Both the position numbers and the translations under genes were made by a program. From Desulfovibrio desulfuricans DSM 642 (GTDB taxonomy: Bacteria > Desulfobacterota > Desulfovibrionia > Desulfovibrionales > Desulfovibrionaceae): a DNA stretch of 64,000 bases. The stretch covers positions 1 to 64,000 of the forward strand of contig NZ_ATUZ01000015.1 in NCBI RefSeq assembly GCF_000420465.1. Direction: 5' to 3'. Positions 43,651 through 52,886 of the stretch are shown in pieces. Position 1 is the stretch's first letter, and every line of letters begins with the position of its first letter. A model generated the notes under the pieces. It was given only the letters and a program-made list of their open reading frames with translations, ran no database searches and was not told the DNA's origin.

Positions 43651-44963
43651 TATTCAAATCTCCTTTGAAAGCTTTTCCATAATTTTGAGGCAGCTGTTCG
43701 CGCGGCCTCTGCATACCAGCGCAGAGTGCCGGGCCATGGCCTACCGAAATCGCGGAATAGCCATTCCCTCCGGGCTGCCGCAGAAAGCCGCGCCATGGAT
43801 GCAAAGGGTTCTTCGCTAAAGGCGTCCATGCGTGTATGCCCCTTGCTGGATGCAGTGCTGAGCAGTAATGCTTCCCACTGGTCGAAAATCGGCCCTGAGG
43901 CATATTCTCGCGCGGTCTTTAAGGCCCCCAGAGCAAGCGTGTTGCGTAATGCTGCGCTGTCCATGGCTTTGGCCAGCGTGTCGGCAAGGCTTTGCGGGGT
44001 CATTTCCGGTGCCAGGAGGCCGTTTTCCCCATCCGTGATTGTGTGGTTCACACCTGCGCACCCGGCAAAGCCAATGGCAGGCGTCCCTTGCGACATGGCT
44101 TCAAGAACGGTCAGTCCAAAACCTTCGCAGCGCGAGGGAATGCAGAAAAGCTGCGCCTGAGCGAATATTTCCAGCCCCAGGTCGGCGATGCCGCGCATGC
44201 GGATTGCCGACTTTGCCGGACTTTGGGCGATGGCTTTAAGGATGGTATTTTCCTCTTCGCCATAACCCCATATATCCAGTATCCAGTCGGGAAAACGGTC
44301 GTGCAGCAGGCCAAAAGCTTCAACCAGCATTGGTATCTGCTTGACCGTAGCAAAGCGCCCAAGGCTTACAAGGGTGAATGGTTTCGTTTGGTGTTTTGCC
44401 GTAGGGGCAACTACGTTTGGCGCAGAATTGGGAATACATGTCACTCGGTCATGCAGCCACGCGGGCAGAGAATTGATGAACTCTGGCAGAAGCAGATGTA
44501 TGGCGTCAGCTCCACTCATGGCTGCCAGCCTTCCTGGGCGACTCCAGAGCTGTTCCACCCTGGCCGGAAAGCTGTGCTCGGAGTATACCAGTGGAATGCC
44601 TGTTCCCATGAGGACAACAGCCCAATAGAGTTGCATTGCTCCACCCTGCATGGCGATGGCAACATCATAATTTTCTTGTGAGATTTTTTTTCTCAGCAAG
44701 GCAATATTTTCGTGCTTGTCTGCCAGGCTGACCCTGAACATCCGTATACGAGCGTCAAATTTGTACGGAGGCTCTTTTTTTGATGTGGCAGAACTGTAAA
44801 TGCTGACCGCATGACCCCGCGTAATCATGGCATGTGCCAGTTCCCATGTGAACTTGGGCCCCCCGCCATAAAGCCAGTAGTGCATATCAAACAATATGCA
44901 TATTCGCAGAGAACGCTGCCCTGCCAACGCGGCAGAAGGCGGAGCCGATAGTCCCGTTTCCAT
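43650..44963 (-). CDS. Glycosyltransferase family 4
   Basis: The 437-residue GT-B enzyme opens with LRICILFDMHYWLYGGGPKF, the acceptor-side glycine loop. It has VSLGRFATVKQIPMLVEAF and DIWGYGEEE in the donor half, and the E-x7-E signature SRCEGFGLTVLEAMSQGTP. It probably adds one sugar of the repeat unit or side chain. It ends one base into the start of the GT2-radical SAM gene. No strong ribosome site precedes it, and the preceding gene ends seven bases away, so reinitiation is likely. Confidence 0.9.
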   Translation of the reverse strand: METGLSAPPSAALAGQRSLRICILFDMHYWLYGGGPKFTWELAHAMITRGHAVSIYSSATSKKEPPYKFDARIRMFRVSLADKHENIALLRKKISQENYDVAIAMQGGAMQLYWAVVLMGTGIPLVYSEHSFPARVEQLWSRPGRLAAMSGADAIHLLLPEFINSLPAWLHDRVTCIPNSAPNVVAPTAKHQTKPFTLVSLGRFATVKQIPMLVEAFGLLHDRFPDWILDIWGYGEEENTILKAIAQSPAKSAIRMRGIADLGLEIFAQAQLFCIPSRCEGFGLTVLEAMSQGTPAIGFAGCAGVNHTITDGENGLLAPEMTPQSLADTLAKAMDSAALRNTLALGALKTAREYASGPIFDQWEALLLSTASSKGHTRMDAFSEEPFASMARLSAAARREWLFRDFGRPWPGTLRWYAEAARTAASKLWKSFQRRFE

Positions 44964-44970
44964 GGTCGGC

Positions 44971-46659
44971 TCAGATTGACGGCTGTTGTATTTTTCTCAC
45001 GGCAGCGATCATTTTACCTTCCAGCTCTGGCGAAGGCGCAATGCAAAGCCGTTTTAAGATGTAGTTTACGTCAATGATGTTGTCTCGAATCAGAGGGGAA
45101 AACACATTATAGCTATCATAATTTTTTGAAGAGTCTGGCGGTTGTGGAATAAAAACGTCGTCGCAAAGCAGTATTCCATCGTCAGCCAGAAGGTGCCAGG
45201 AATTGCACAGGTCAAATGCTACATCCGGGTAGGTATGTCCGCCGTCCATCCAGATAATGTCAAACGGGCCGGAAATGTATTGGGGGAGCAGAAAACTGTT
45301 TTTCTGAATAAACGTAATGTTGTCGGCCTTAAGATTCTTTGCGCGCTGTGCTTCGAGGGTACGTTTTTTGTCGGGATTTTGCCGGCCATAGCTTGAGATA
45401 TACCGCTGTGAATCATCAGGCAGGTCGCAAGTTACTATCTGCGCATGGGGATACAGAGCAGAGAGAAAAGCTGCGGTATCACCGGAAAAAGTGCCTATTT
45501 CCAGAATCCGCCTGACTTTTTCCGGTGCAATTGCCGCCAGCGCCAGCCAGTGCTGGGAGGCGTTTTCGCACATGTCTTCATGGAAAGGGCCAGCCATGCC
45601 CAGAAGCGGCAGGGTTGTATTGGTTCTTTCAATGGCTTTTTTATAATCCCAGCCTATTTTTTCAAAACGCGCGGCCTGCAACACAAGGGCGCTTTCAGAC
45701 GGATTGTTTGCCAGCTCTATTTTTGCCTTGATATCTGCAACGTCCTGGCTGGTCAGGCTGGCAAAACTCGCCGGGATGTCCTCCTGTTTGTCCAGAACAC
45801 GCCCAGTCAGTCTTTTGTCGATCTCCACGCCGTTCCAGGTGCCCTTGTGCAGGCAGGGGAGGTCTTCAATGCCAAGCCATGAGGTAAGACGCGTCATCAC
45901 GGTTGCCGTGTCGCAAACAAGCTCCGTAAAGTCGATAATCATGAATTGGTCGGGTTGCTCCTGAGCAAAGCGGGCGGCAACGTCCTTGGCTTTGATCATT
46001 CGCCTGAGAAAGTCAGACTTAAGCGTTGTCAGCTCCTCCAGCGCCTCCTCGGTCGAAATCCCCCGTGTGAACGCCTCTCTTTTGCAGTAGGCGTACAATA
46101 CTTCCTGCATATCACGCATTATATAGATGATCCTGGCCTGCGGATACGTTTGCAGGATAATTTCAAAGCGGAAAAAGTCGACCTGGGGCATGCTCACGCC
46201 CCATCGGGGCTGAGGGGCATCAGGCATCAGGTGTTGCCCTAGCACAGAATACATTTCGCTGAAGACAGATTGGGCATCCAGCCGTTCAAGAGTGCTGAGC
46301 CTGTCCATAAGGGTTTTGTCGAGCGCATAAAAATCAAGGTTGAAAGGCAGCTTGACGATATTGTCGCCCGAAACGGTAAACGGAATATACCCTTGGCGGG
46401 CAAATCCCTCCAGGTTGTTCCATCGCCCTGCGCAAGACAGAGCCGCGCGGACGTCCCACAGCCGCTCTGTTTTTTCGTTAAAATGGTAAAGCAGGGGCGG
46501 CCTCCAGGCTGACAGGTAGCACAGGGCCGAGGCCATAAAATCGTGCCAAAAGGAAAAACTGAGTACGTCAGGATGCCCATTCAGCAGCGAGGCCAGCAGC
46601 CCCTTGCCTGAAACCAGTGGGGCGCAGATACAAAGAGGGGAAATTGTGTTCTTGTTCAT
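44971..46659 (-). CDS. Sulfotransferase-like domain fused to a class I methyltransferase
   Basis: The 562-residue protein has a sulfotransferase-type N-terminal domain (about 8-300). A 5'-phosphosulfate loop-like segment is PLVSGKGLLASLLNGHPDVL (14-33), and the 3'-phosphate strand is ARIIYIMRDMQEVLYAY (175-191). A Methyltransf_24-type domain follows (about 355-540), with LEIGTFSGD (386-394), IVTCDLPDD, FDIIWMDGGHTYPDV and LLCDDVF. It may sulfate and methylate the same glycan. PAPS-dependent sulfation is notable in an organism whose respiration uses APS. The ATG follows GGAGG and abuts the upstream radical SAM stop codon. Confidence 0.8.
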   Translation of the reverse strand: MNKNTISPLCICAPLVSGKGLLASLLNGHPDVLSFSFWHDFMASALCYLSAWRPPLLYHFNEKTERLWDVRAALSCAGRWNNLEGFARQGYIPFTVSGDNIVKLPFNLDFYALDKTLMDRLSTLERLDAQSVFSEMYSVLGQHLMPDAPQPRWGVSMPQVDFFRFEIILQTYPQARIIYIMRDMQEVLYAYCKREAFTRGISTEEALEELTTLKSDFLRRMIKAKDVAARFAQEQPDQFMIIDFTELVCDTATVMTRLTSWLGIEDLPCLHKGTWNGVEIDKRLTGRVLDKQEDIPASFASLTSQDVADIKAKIELANNPSESALVLQAARFEKIGWDYKKAIERTNTTLPLLGMAGPFHEDMCENASQHWLALAAIAPEKVRRILEIGTFSGDTAAFLSALYPHAQIVTCDLPDDSQRYISSYGRQNPDKKRTLEAQRAKNLKADNITFIQKNSFLLPQYISGPFDIIWMDGGHTYPDVAFDLCNSWHLLADDGILLCDDVFIPQPPDSSKNYDSYNVFSPLIRDNIIDVNYILKRLCIAPSPELEGKMIAAVRKIQQPSI

Positions 46660-48291
46660 CTATGCCTCCAGGGGGGCCCAAGTGATTTCACGCTGTTTCA
46701 GGCCGTAGCGTATCAATGCCTGCTCAATGCCGGGCATGTGCAGCCTGCGGGCAAAAACTACAATGGGCAGATTGCCGTCCTTGGCAAACTCTTCCGCCAT
46801 GTGCTCGGGGTTGCGTATTTCCAGCCCGTCCACCGTAGCAGGAGCGCTGCCCACGTCCACCAGAAAGCAACGGGCGTTCACATTGCTGAAAAACTGGCGG
46901 TATTGACGCCATGCAGCACCGCAACCCCAGAAATAAACTTCTCGACCAGCGAGGGCCTTGGCGCGTTTTTCCACCTCGCCCAACAGAACTGTGTTGAACA
47001 GGGTATGTATTTTGTCGGGCAGGGCGGCCAGCTCTTCAAAGGAACAATCCTCGCCGGGAAGCTGCGCAAAAGCCTCGTCGTCAAGCAGGCAACGCAGATA
47101 GAGCATCAGGCCGCGATAGTAGAGATGCCGCTCGTGCCTGTGTTCAGGCAGCACGAATGGATATTGGTCGTACAGGGCATCAAAGGGCAGCCCCTGATAC
47201 AGAAAGTATCTGCGTTTTGGGGCGAGGTGCAGCCCTTCAACTATGGGCAGGCTAACAACCCTTTTGAGGGCTTCGGCGTATTCTGCGTCCGTATCCACGC
47301 AAAACAGGCTTTCATCGTTGTCCTTGAGGCGCAGAGGTACGTTAAAACCTTTGAAAAACGATGGGAGGTCCTCGTCTTCAACAATGTCTTCGCGGTAGTT
47401 GCCGGGGTACCAGGTCTTTGCATAGCGCTCAATGGTGTCCACATCGTACTGTTGATCCACAATACTCACCTGATCGTTGAGGCGAATCAGCTTGCGCTTG
47501 CGAAAGTCGCCCAGCAGACCTGGGCTGAAAAGTTCGCCCCTGTGGCCAAGTAATTGACGCTCACCGGGCAGGCACATGCCGCAACGCGGGCAAAGCTGGC
47601 TGACCTGTTCCTGAAACTCATGCGGCTTGCGCTTCCACCATCCGGCCTCAACGGGCCATGCGTTGGCGCCGTCAAACAGCAGCATGTCCAGAGCTGCGCC
47701 CACTTCGCAAAAATAGGCCCCGTGAATGTTGACGGTGGGGCTCCAGCAGCGTTGCAGCCAGCAGTTGTTGATGAGCTTCCACATCAGGCTCTTGTCGGGC
47801 ACGGCCTCTTCTACTGCAATGGTCAACGGATGATGACTGCACGAGGTCATCTGCTCTTCATTATGGGGGTTAAAGCGGATGGTGCGGTAGGTGCGCGTCA
47901 TGTCCGAATTGGTTTCCGGCCACTGCGTCCACGGATATTCCGGCTTCCAATTGTACAGCGAATTGGGATCCAACGGCGTTGTGCTGACGGTCTTGGGCGT
48001 GCTGGGCAGGCCAGACGTGAAGATGTTCAGCTTTTCCTGCGGCAGATGTTTGCGCAGCAGAGCGTTGATTTCGTCAAACTGCGGGTGGAGCAGGGGTTCG
48101 CCACCGATGATGCTGACCTCTGTAGGCCAGTCCTTATAGGCAAGAATAGCGGCCTCAATTTGCTCCAAAGGCATGTGACGCCGTTGATCCGGTCGCAGAT
48201 GGCGCTCATATCTTGTGCAGTATACGCATGAGTGGGGGCAAACAGTCGTAATGTCGATAAGTGCGCTCCAGCGCTTGTAGATATAGTCCAC
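46660..48291 (-). CDS. Radical SAM protein with C-terminal GxGAA module
   Basis: The 543-residue protein starts at a GTG two bases after the upstream stop codon. The radical SAM core has the cluster motif C18-x3-C22-x2-C25 (TVCPHSCVYCTRYERHL) and the SAM-binding IIGGEPLLHP. Further cysteines (CWLQRC; LCPRCGMCLPGE) may hold auxiliary clusters. The final 95 residues (from 449) begin EVYFWGCGAAWRQYRQFF, with VDGLEIRNP and LPIVVFAR. They match the C-terminal module of the methyltransferase at 36975-38057. It probably modifies a sugar or an attached group, and the reaction is unknown. Confidence 0.8.
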   Translation of the reverse strand: MDYIYKRWSALIDITTVCPHSCVYCTRYERHLRPDQRRHMPLEQIEAAILAYKDWPTEVSIIGGEPLLHPQFDEINALLRKHLPQEKLNIFTSGLPSTPKTVSTTPLDPNSLYNWKPEYPWTQWPETNSDMTRTYRTIRFNPHNEEQMTSCSHHPLTIAVEEAVPDKSLMWKLINNCWLQRCWSPTVNIHGAYFCEVGAALDMLLFDGANAWPVEAGWWKRKPHEFQEQVSQLCPRCGMCLPGERQLLGHRGELFSPGLLGDFRKRKLIRLNDQVSIVDQQYDVDTIERYAKTWYPGNYREDIVEDEDLPSFFKGFNVPLRLKDNDESLFCVDTDAEYAEALKRVVSLPIVEGLHLAPKRRYFLYQGLPFDALYDQYPFVLPEHRHERHLYYRGLMLYLRCLLDDEAFAQLPGEDCSFEELAALPDKIHTLFNTVLLGEVEKRAKALAGREVYFWGCGAAWRQYRQFFSNVNARCFLVDVGSAPATVDGLEIRNPEHMAEEFAKDGNLPIVVFARRLHMPGIEQALIRYGLKQREITWAPLEA

Positions 48292-48293
48292 AA

Positions 48294-50489
48294 TTATACT
48301 CCGGATGTAGCAATAAATGTGTTGTAGTCGCGTTCGTCAAGGACGGATTTCGCCTCACGATGCCAGATTGAAAATAGTGGGCCGAGAGGTGTCATCCAGT
48401 CGCTGCGGTGTACTGCGTCGGGGGCGAAACGCCATGGTTTGTTGCAGTTAAGGTAGTGCAGAAAAAACGGCACATTACCAGACAGCACAGATCCATTAAA
48501 CATGTTAAACCTGTCATCAAGCGGCATACAGAAATTTTCATCCAGCATGCAAAAGAAATTCAACAGAGTTTCTTCATTATAGAAGAGGAATTCCGGGCCT
48601 ATCTTTGCATATGCCTGGGTGCTTTGCCGTGAAAACTGTATTTTTGCCAGTGCAGCATTGTTAGCAAAAACCACGCCAGGATTGTTTAGGGGGGCAAGCC
48701 AGCTTAGGGGGGGAAGCCCTAATTCCTTTTCAATGCCTGTATGATTGTCGGTAATGGAAAAAGATCTGGCAGCAGGGTTGGCCCCGCTAATGGCAACATA
48801 GGGCGTGCGGGCAAAAATTTCATCCGGGCGGAAGGGCTGCACGCAAACAATGTCGGCGTGCAAACCCAGGCTGAAAGTATAGCCCCGCTCGTAGAGCATC
48901 TCTGGCGCAAAAAGCTGCACATAGGCTTCGGGCGTTGTGTGCATGTGCTTGATGTCAAAGCTGTTTCCATCGCCGCTATGCAACACTTCAATATCATATT
49001 TGCGCAGCAGTGCCTTTCCTGCGTCTGACAGACGGTGGGCATCGGTAACAAAAAATGCATCGGCTTGTGCTGTTCGACGGCGCGTTGATTCCAGCGCCAC
49101 AATGGCGGGGAAAAGATAATTTTCATCGCCCGCGCAAAACAGGGCGTAGTCTTTTTGCCTGCTTGCGGTAATCGGCAGGGGGCCAGCTGGCTCTACTTGT
49201 TCAAAAATGTGGCGGAGGCCGTGCAACAAAAGATCCTGGCGGGCCAGAGCGGCCTCGCTGCGCGCTTGCGCCAGGCCAGCGGCAACGCTGCTGCTGTCGC
49301 TGTCGTCAAAGTCACTGCCGCCGCCACGGAAAATAAGACGCACGTTGGGCAGGGGCGGGGTATCACCCTGTGCTCTAGAGTCAGCCTGATGCGCCGCCTT
49401 GCCCAGCACAAGCGATGCCCAGAAATCAGCGGTGAAGCATGAGCGTGCAGGAGTCAAAGCGTGCTGCGCCCCGGTTGTGGTCAAGGTCTCGGGACCGAAC
49501 GAAACAGGCGAAGGCGTAAGCTGAACAACGCTTTTTCCAAACCAGCGGGCCTCATCAAGCCTTTTGCTGTTCAGACCCACCACCGTGCTGATGGACGGGT
49601 GCGACAGCATCATGACGGTATTTTTTAAAAAAATATGGGGTGCTGGCAGCATTACTGCGTTCAGGTCTTGGCGCAGAAGCGCTTCGTCCTGCCCGGAAAG
49701 TCCCGGCCCGGGCGTGTACGGCCCGTTGCGGTTCACATATGTCAGAACAACAGGGTGTTGTTCCGCCAGATCCCGTAGTGTTTGCGCGTGCGCGCTGAAG
49801 CTGTCGCGTTGATTGTCCGGGGCCAGAGGCAGGGGATCCATCCAGTCCTGAGCCAGCACAAGCAGGGCGTTTTCAGGAATATAGTTTAAAAAAGCATTGG
49901 GGGCGTAGCGCGCTTTCTGCCAGTCTGCGCAGCGTTGTATCTCTTCATCCTCCAGGCAGTTGAGGCCCAGAGTTTGAGCGATTCCCGGCACGTTGGTGGA
50001 AAAAGCAAAAACAAGATCCGGCATGAAACTCGCAGGATGGATATGGGCATTGATCCAGTCGATACCGCAGGCGGTGAGCACGCTGGTTGTGAATGTGGAA
50101 AGGCTGTAGCCAACCACAAGCACATTCTCGCAATGCTGGGCGTTGGTAAGGATATGCTGTCTGGCAAAGGTGCAGGCCTCTTCAGTCACACCCTGGCGGC
50201 ACAGGCAAAGCCAGTCGTTCTGCTCGGGAGCCTTGGAGCTGTTGGCGTTGCGGGCATAGAAACGGCGCACATCCTGCCGGGCCTGATCGTTGTGCTGTAC
50301 CAGCCGTACGGAAAGCTTCGTGCCCTGAGCGGCTGGGAGACGGCAAAGATGGAAAAAGCTTTCGGCAAAATAGTGCCAGTGCATTTCTGCTTTTATTGGC
50401 GAAAGGGATCTGACTGGCGGCAGCCGAAAAAAGTCGCCCAGAAAAACCACTTCGCGCCAGTGCGCGGCTGATTGTTGCTTTGCGTTCAT
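48294..50489 (-). CDS. Large two-domain protein: capsule-type GT-B-like region plus GT8-like region
   Basis: The ATG at 50489 is chosen over an in-frame TTG two codons earlier. Of the 731 residues, about 1-370 resemble the donor half of capsule Kdo-type transferases (VVLTYVNRNGPYTPG; HPSISTVVGLNSKRLDEARWFG). Residues about 440-720 resemble a GT8-type glycosyltransferase (YALFCAGDENYLFPAIVALE, FFVTDAHRLSDAGKALL, YTFSLGLHADIVCVQPF, VVFANNAALAKIQFS). The GT8 DxD motif is not obvious, with LHADIV in its place. Between the two lies a stretch rich in Ala, Asp and Ser. It probably transfers two sugars or a sugar and a phosphate group. It begins two bases after the upstream gene ends. Confidence 0.6.
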   Translation of the reverse strand: MNAKQQSAAHWREVVFLGDFFRLPPVRSLSPIKAEMHWHYFAESFFHLCRLPAAQGTKLSVRLVQHNDQARQDVRRFYARNANSSKAPEQNDWLCLCRQGVTEEACTFARQHILTNAQHCENVLVVGYSLSTFTTSVLTACGIDWINAHIHPASFMPDLVFAFSTNVPGIAQTLGLNCLEDEEIQRCADWQKARYAPNAFLNYIPENALLVLAQDWMDPLPLAPDNQRDSFSAHAQTLRDLAEQHPVVLTYVNRNGPYTPGPGLSGQDEALLRQDLNAVMLPAPHIFLKNTVMMLSHPSISTVVGLNSKRLDEARWFGKSVVQLTPSPVSFGPETLTTTGAQHALTPARSCFTADFWASLVLGKAAHQADSRAQGDTPPLPNVRLIFRGGGSDFDDSDSSSVAAGLAQARSEAALARQDLLLHGLRHIFEQVEPAGPLPITASRQKDYALFCAGDENYLFPAIVALESTRRRTAQADAFFVTDAHRLSDAGKALLRKYDIEVLHSGDGNSFDIKHMHTTPEAYVQLFAPEMLYERGYTFSLGLHADIVCVQPFRPDEIFARTPYVAISGANPAARSFSITDNHTGIEKELGLPPLSWLAPLNNPGVVFANNAALAKIQFSRQSTQAYAKIGPEFLFYNEETLLNFFCMLDENFCMPLDDRFNMFNGSVLSGNVPFFLHYLNCNKPWRFAPDAVHRSDWMTPLGPLFSIWHREAKSVLDERDYNTFIATSGV

Positions 50490-50491
50490 GA

Positions 50492-51499
50492 TCAAAACGG
50501 CTTGTTGGGCTTGGGTTGCAGGGTTTGCAGGCAGCCGAGTATTTTTGCGGCATTGTGACGGTTGCCGAGCAAAAGCACCTTTATGAACGTGCGGGCATCC
50601 GTATGCCGCAGCATGGCGTCAAGGGTCGCGTCTGAAATGATCATTCCGTCCTTGTTAACCGCCGCCGTGCTTGCGTGCCCCACCTTTACGCTCAGATGTT
50701 CCGTCAGCACGTTGCGTAGCGCATCCTGCAGGGATTGCGGGCATCCGTGCTGCTCAAAGTAGGCGGGCAATTCCTGCAACATATGCCATACGTAAGTGGC
50801 GCGTTCCGGCCCTTCAGCGAATTTCATCCTTTCGTTGGAAAAGTCGTAGGCATAGCCGTAGGCCGCGTGCGGGCTGCCAACATATTTTTGGGCATGAAAG
50901 GCTGTGGTCAGGCAGATGCAGGCGTCTTCCACAAAGCGCCGCACACTGCTGCGCTCCAACGCATCGCACGCCTTTAATGCAACGCTGCGGGAGAGAAATT
51001 TGTTCCAGACCGTGGACTGCTGCTGGAAATTGGGTGAGGTAACGTAGGTCTGGAAGATGCCCTGCCCTGTCAGATGCTCTACGGGCGGATCCATGGTAAG
51101 AAACCATGCGGCAAAACTGCCATCGGCATTGATGCGGGCAGTGCGAAAGTGCAGAATATCCGGCTGCTCGCGTTGAAAAAGAGCCACGTTTTTGCCCAGT
51201 GATTCAGTGCCCCATATGAGGTCGTCGGCATCGGCAAAACCAATGATGTTCCCTTTGGCGGCTCGCATGCCCTCCAATCTGGCCCGCATAGTGTAAATGG
51301 GGGCAGTATGCGGCAGAAGGGTTATATCGAGCCCTTTAGCCCTGTAGGCTTCGACCACTGGCAGGCACGGCTCATCCGAGCAGTCATCGACCAGCAGTAC
51401 CTCAATATCCTTGAAGTCCTGAGCCAGGACACTGTCCAGAAGATGGGGCAGGCATTGCAGATGATTGTGGTGCGGTACGATGAGCGAGAGTTCCGGCAT
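50492..51499 (-). CDS. Glycosyltransferase family 2
   Basis: The ATG at 51499 (MPELSLIVPHHNHLQ) follows GAGG. The longer frame overlaps the upstream acyltransferase gene. The 335-residue protein has a GT-A domain with LSLIVPHHNHLQCLPHLLDS, VLLVDDCSDEP and the metal-binding FADADDL. A C-terminal part of about 200 residues may bind the acceptor. The acceptor is unknown. It starts two bases after the NeuD-type gene stops, so translation is probably coupled. Confidence 0.9.
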   Translation of the reverse strand: MPELSLIVPHHNHLQCLPHLLDSVLAQDFKDIEVLLVDDCSDEPCLPVVEAYRAKGLDITLLPHTAPIYTMRARLEGMRAAKGNIIGFADADDLIWGTESLGKNVALFQREQPDILHFRTARINADGSFAAWFLTMDPPVEHLTGQGIFQTYVTSPNFQQQSTVWNKFLSRSVALKACDALERSSVRRFVEDACICLTTAFHAQKYVGSPHAAYGYAYDFSNERMKFAEGPERATYVWHMLQELPAYFEQHGCPQSLQDALRNVLTEHLSVKVGHASTAAVNKDGMIISDATLDAMLRHTDARTFIKVLLLGNRHNAAKILGCLQTLQPKPNKPF

Positions 51500-51501
51500 G
51501 G

Positions 51502-52131
51502 TCAGTCTATCCTCATTGCCGGGTTGCCCGCCATGCGCCAACCATCGCGGCAACCTTTATAAATGTACGCGCCTGGCGCGATAATATTGCTGTTGCCGAT
51601 GTTGGCCCCTGGCAGCACAACGGAGCGCACCCCAAAGGCGTTTCCATCGCCAATATGCGTATCGCCCAAAATCAGGGCGTAGGGTCCAAAAAAGTTGCCA
51701 TCGCCAATGACAGCGTCATGCCCGACAACAACCGCACCATTGAAATAATTGGCATTGCCAATGATTGCGTCGCACGAAAAATGGCAGTTGGCAGTGACAA
51801 TCATTGCTTCACCCACATGGGCGCTTTCGCCCACGTAGGATGACGGATGCACGAGATTGCAAAAGGTCGCGCCACGCGCCTTCCACTTTGCGTAGGCCTT
51901 GAGGCGCAGCTCCGGTGAAGCGATGCCGATGACAAATACATCATCCTGCTCGGGAACAAAGGCATCGTCCACGCCTATTTCCATTTCTGCAAGGTTGCGC
52001 AGTTTTTGCGGATAGCCTTCAAAGGACAAAAAACCCTTGAAGCGCAGTTTGTCGCCCCAGATTTCCTGCGCCATCCAGTAGCATTCTCTTGCTGCCGAAG
52101 AATTGCCGATGATTACAAGATTTTTATCCAT
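51502..52131 (-). CDS. NeuD/PglD-type sugar O/N-acyltransferase
   Basis: The start at 52131 (MDKNLVIIGNSSAARECYW) overlaps the SDR stop codon by one base (TGATG). The 209-residue protein has a Rossmann-like PglD N-terminus and a left-handed beta-helix of hexapeptide repeats (HVGEAMIVTANCHFSCDAIIGN, then YFNGAVVVGHDAVIGDG, then FFGPYALILGDTHIGDG). Relatives transfer acetyl or other acyl groups to amino sugars or sialic acids. Here it follows KASIII, ACP and SDR genes, which suggests an ACP-derived acyl group is its donor. That is the central inference for this cluster. Confidence 0.87.
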   Translation of the reverse strand: MDKNLVIIGNSSAARECYWMAQEIWGDKLRFKGFLSFEGYPQKLRNLAEMEIGVDDAFVPEQDDVFVIGIASPELRLKAYAKWKARGATFCNLVHPSSYVGESAHVGEAMIVTANCHFSCDAIIGNANYFNGAVVVGHDAVIGDGNFFGPYALILGDTHIGDGNAFGVRSVVLPGANIGNSNIIAPGAYIYKGCRDGWRMAGNPAMRID

Positions 52132-52886
52132 CAGTAGCGTCCGCCGTCCATAACTACAGTTTGGCCTGTTATCCATTTACCGGAGTCACTCAGCAAAAAT
52201 ACTATAGTCTGGGCCACGTCTTCGGGGGTGCCAATGCCCAAAGGATAGGCTGCCAGCGCCTGATCGCGTGCATCAGGGCTGAGCATTGCGAAATATTGTT
52301 CGCTCATGGGTGTGCGGACCATGGCTGGAGCAACTGCGTTGATCCGTATGCCCTGAGGGGCCAGCTCTCTGCTCAGGCTTATGGTTGCCGCCTGTATGGC
52401 CGCCTTGGCGCCGCCATATGCCGCAAGCCCGGCTTCTTTGGCAAGGGCGGCGGCTGAAGACAGAAAAATAATTGAAGAACCCTGGCCCATGTTATTGCGC
52501 TTGTCGGCAAAGCCCCTTGCCAGCAGCAGGGGCGCATGGACGTGTATATCATAAAGGCTTGCAGCAGCGTTTCTGTCGTACGCGCGCAGGGGCATAACCG
52601 CGGCATAGCCCGCGCAACAAACAAGACTGGTCAGTTTGCCGTATTTTTGACGCAAACCGGCAACCCATTGCGGCAGTGAGTCCATATCCTCTTGCAGGTT
52701 GCGTGGCTCAATGTGCAAGGATTCTTGATGCGCGCATGCGTTTTTCAGGTTCTGGAGCCGGGGCATGTCGCGTCCGCTGGCAATGACGGTAGCTCCCATC
52801 TGGTTGCACAGAAGGGCTACAGCCATGCCAATGCCAGAGCTGGCACCTGTGACAAGAACGCGATTTTCCGGCGTCAGCATGGTCAT
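52131..52886 (-). CDS. FabG-like short-chain dehydrogenase/reductase
   Basis: The 251-residue SDR has the cofactor motif TGASSGIG (13-20), the catalytic Ser144, Tyr157 and Lys161 (YGGAK), and a C-terminal GQTVVMDGG as in 3-oxoacyl-ACP reductases. It overlaps the ACP gene by four bases and the acyltransferase gene by one. With KASIII and ACP alongside, it most likely reduces a 3-oxoacyl-ACP to 3-hydroxyacyl-ACP for the glycan. Reduction of a sugar intermediate is the alternative. Confidence 0.88.
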   Translation of the reverse strand: MTMLTPENRVLVTGASSGIGMAVALLCNQMGATVIASGRDMPRLQNLKNACAHQESLHIEPRNLQEDMDSLPQWVAGLRQKYGKLTSLVCCAGYAAVMPLRAYDRNAAASLYDIHVHAPLLLARGFADKRNNMGQGSSIIFLSSAAALAKEAGLAAYGGAKAAIQAATISLSRELAPQGIRINAVAPAMVRTPMSEQYFAMLSPDARDQALAAYPLGIGTPEDVAQTIVFLLSDSGKWITGQTVVMDGGRY

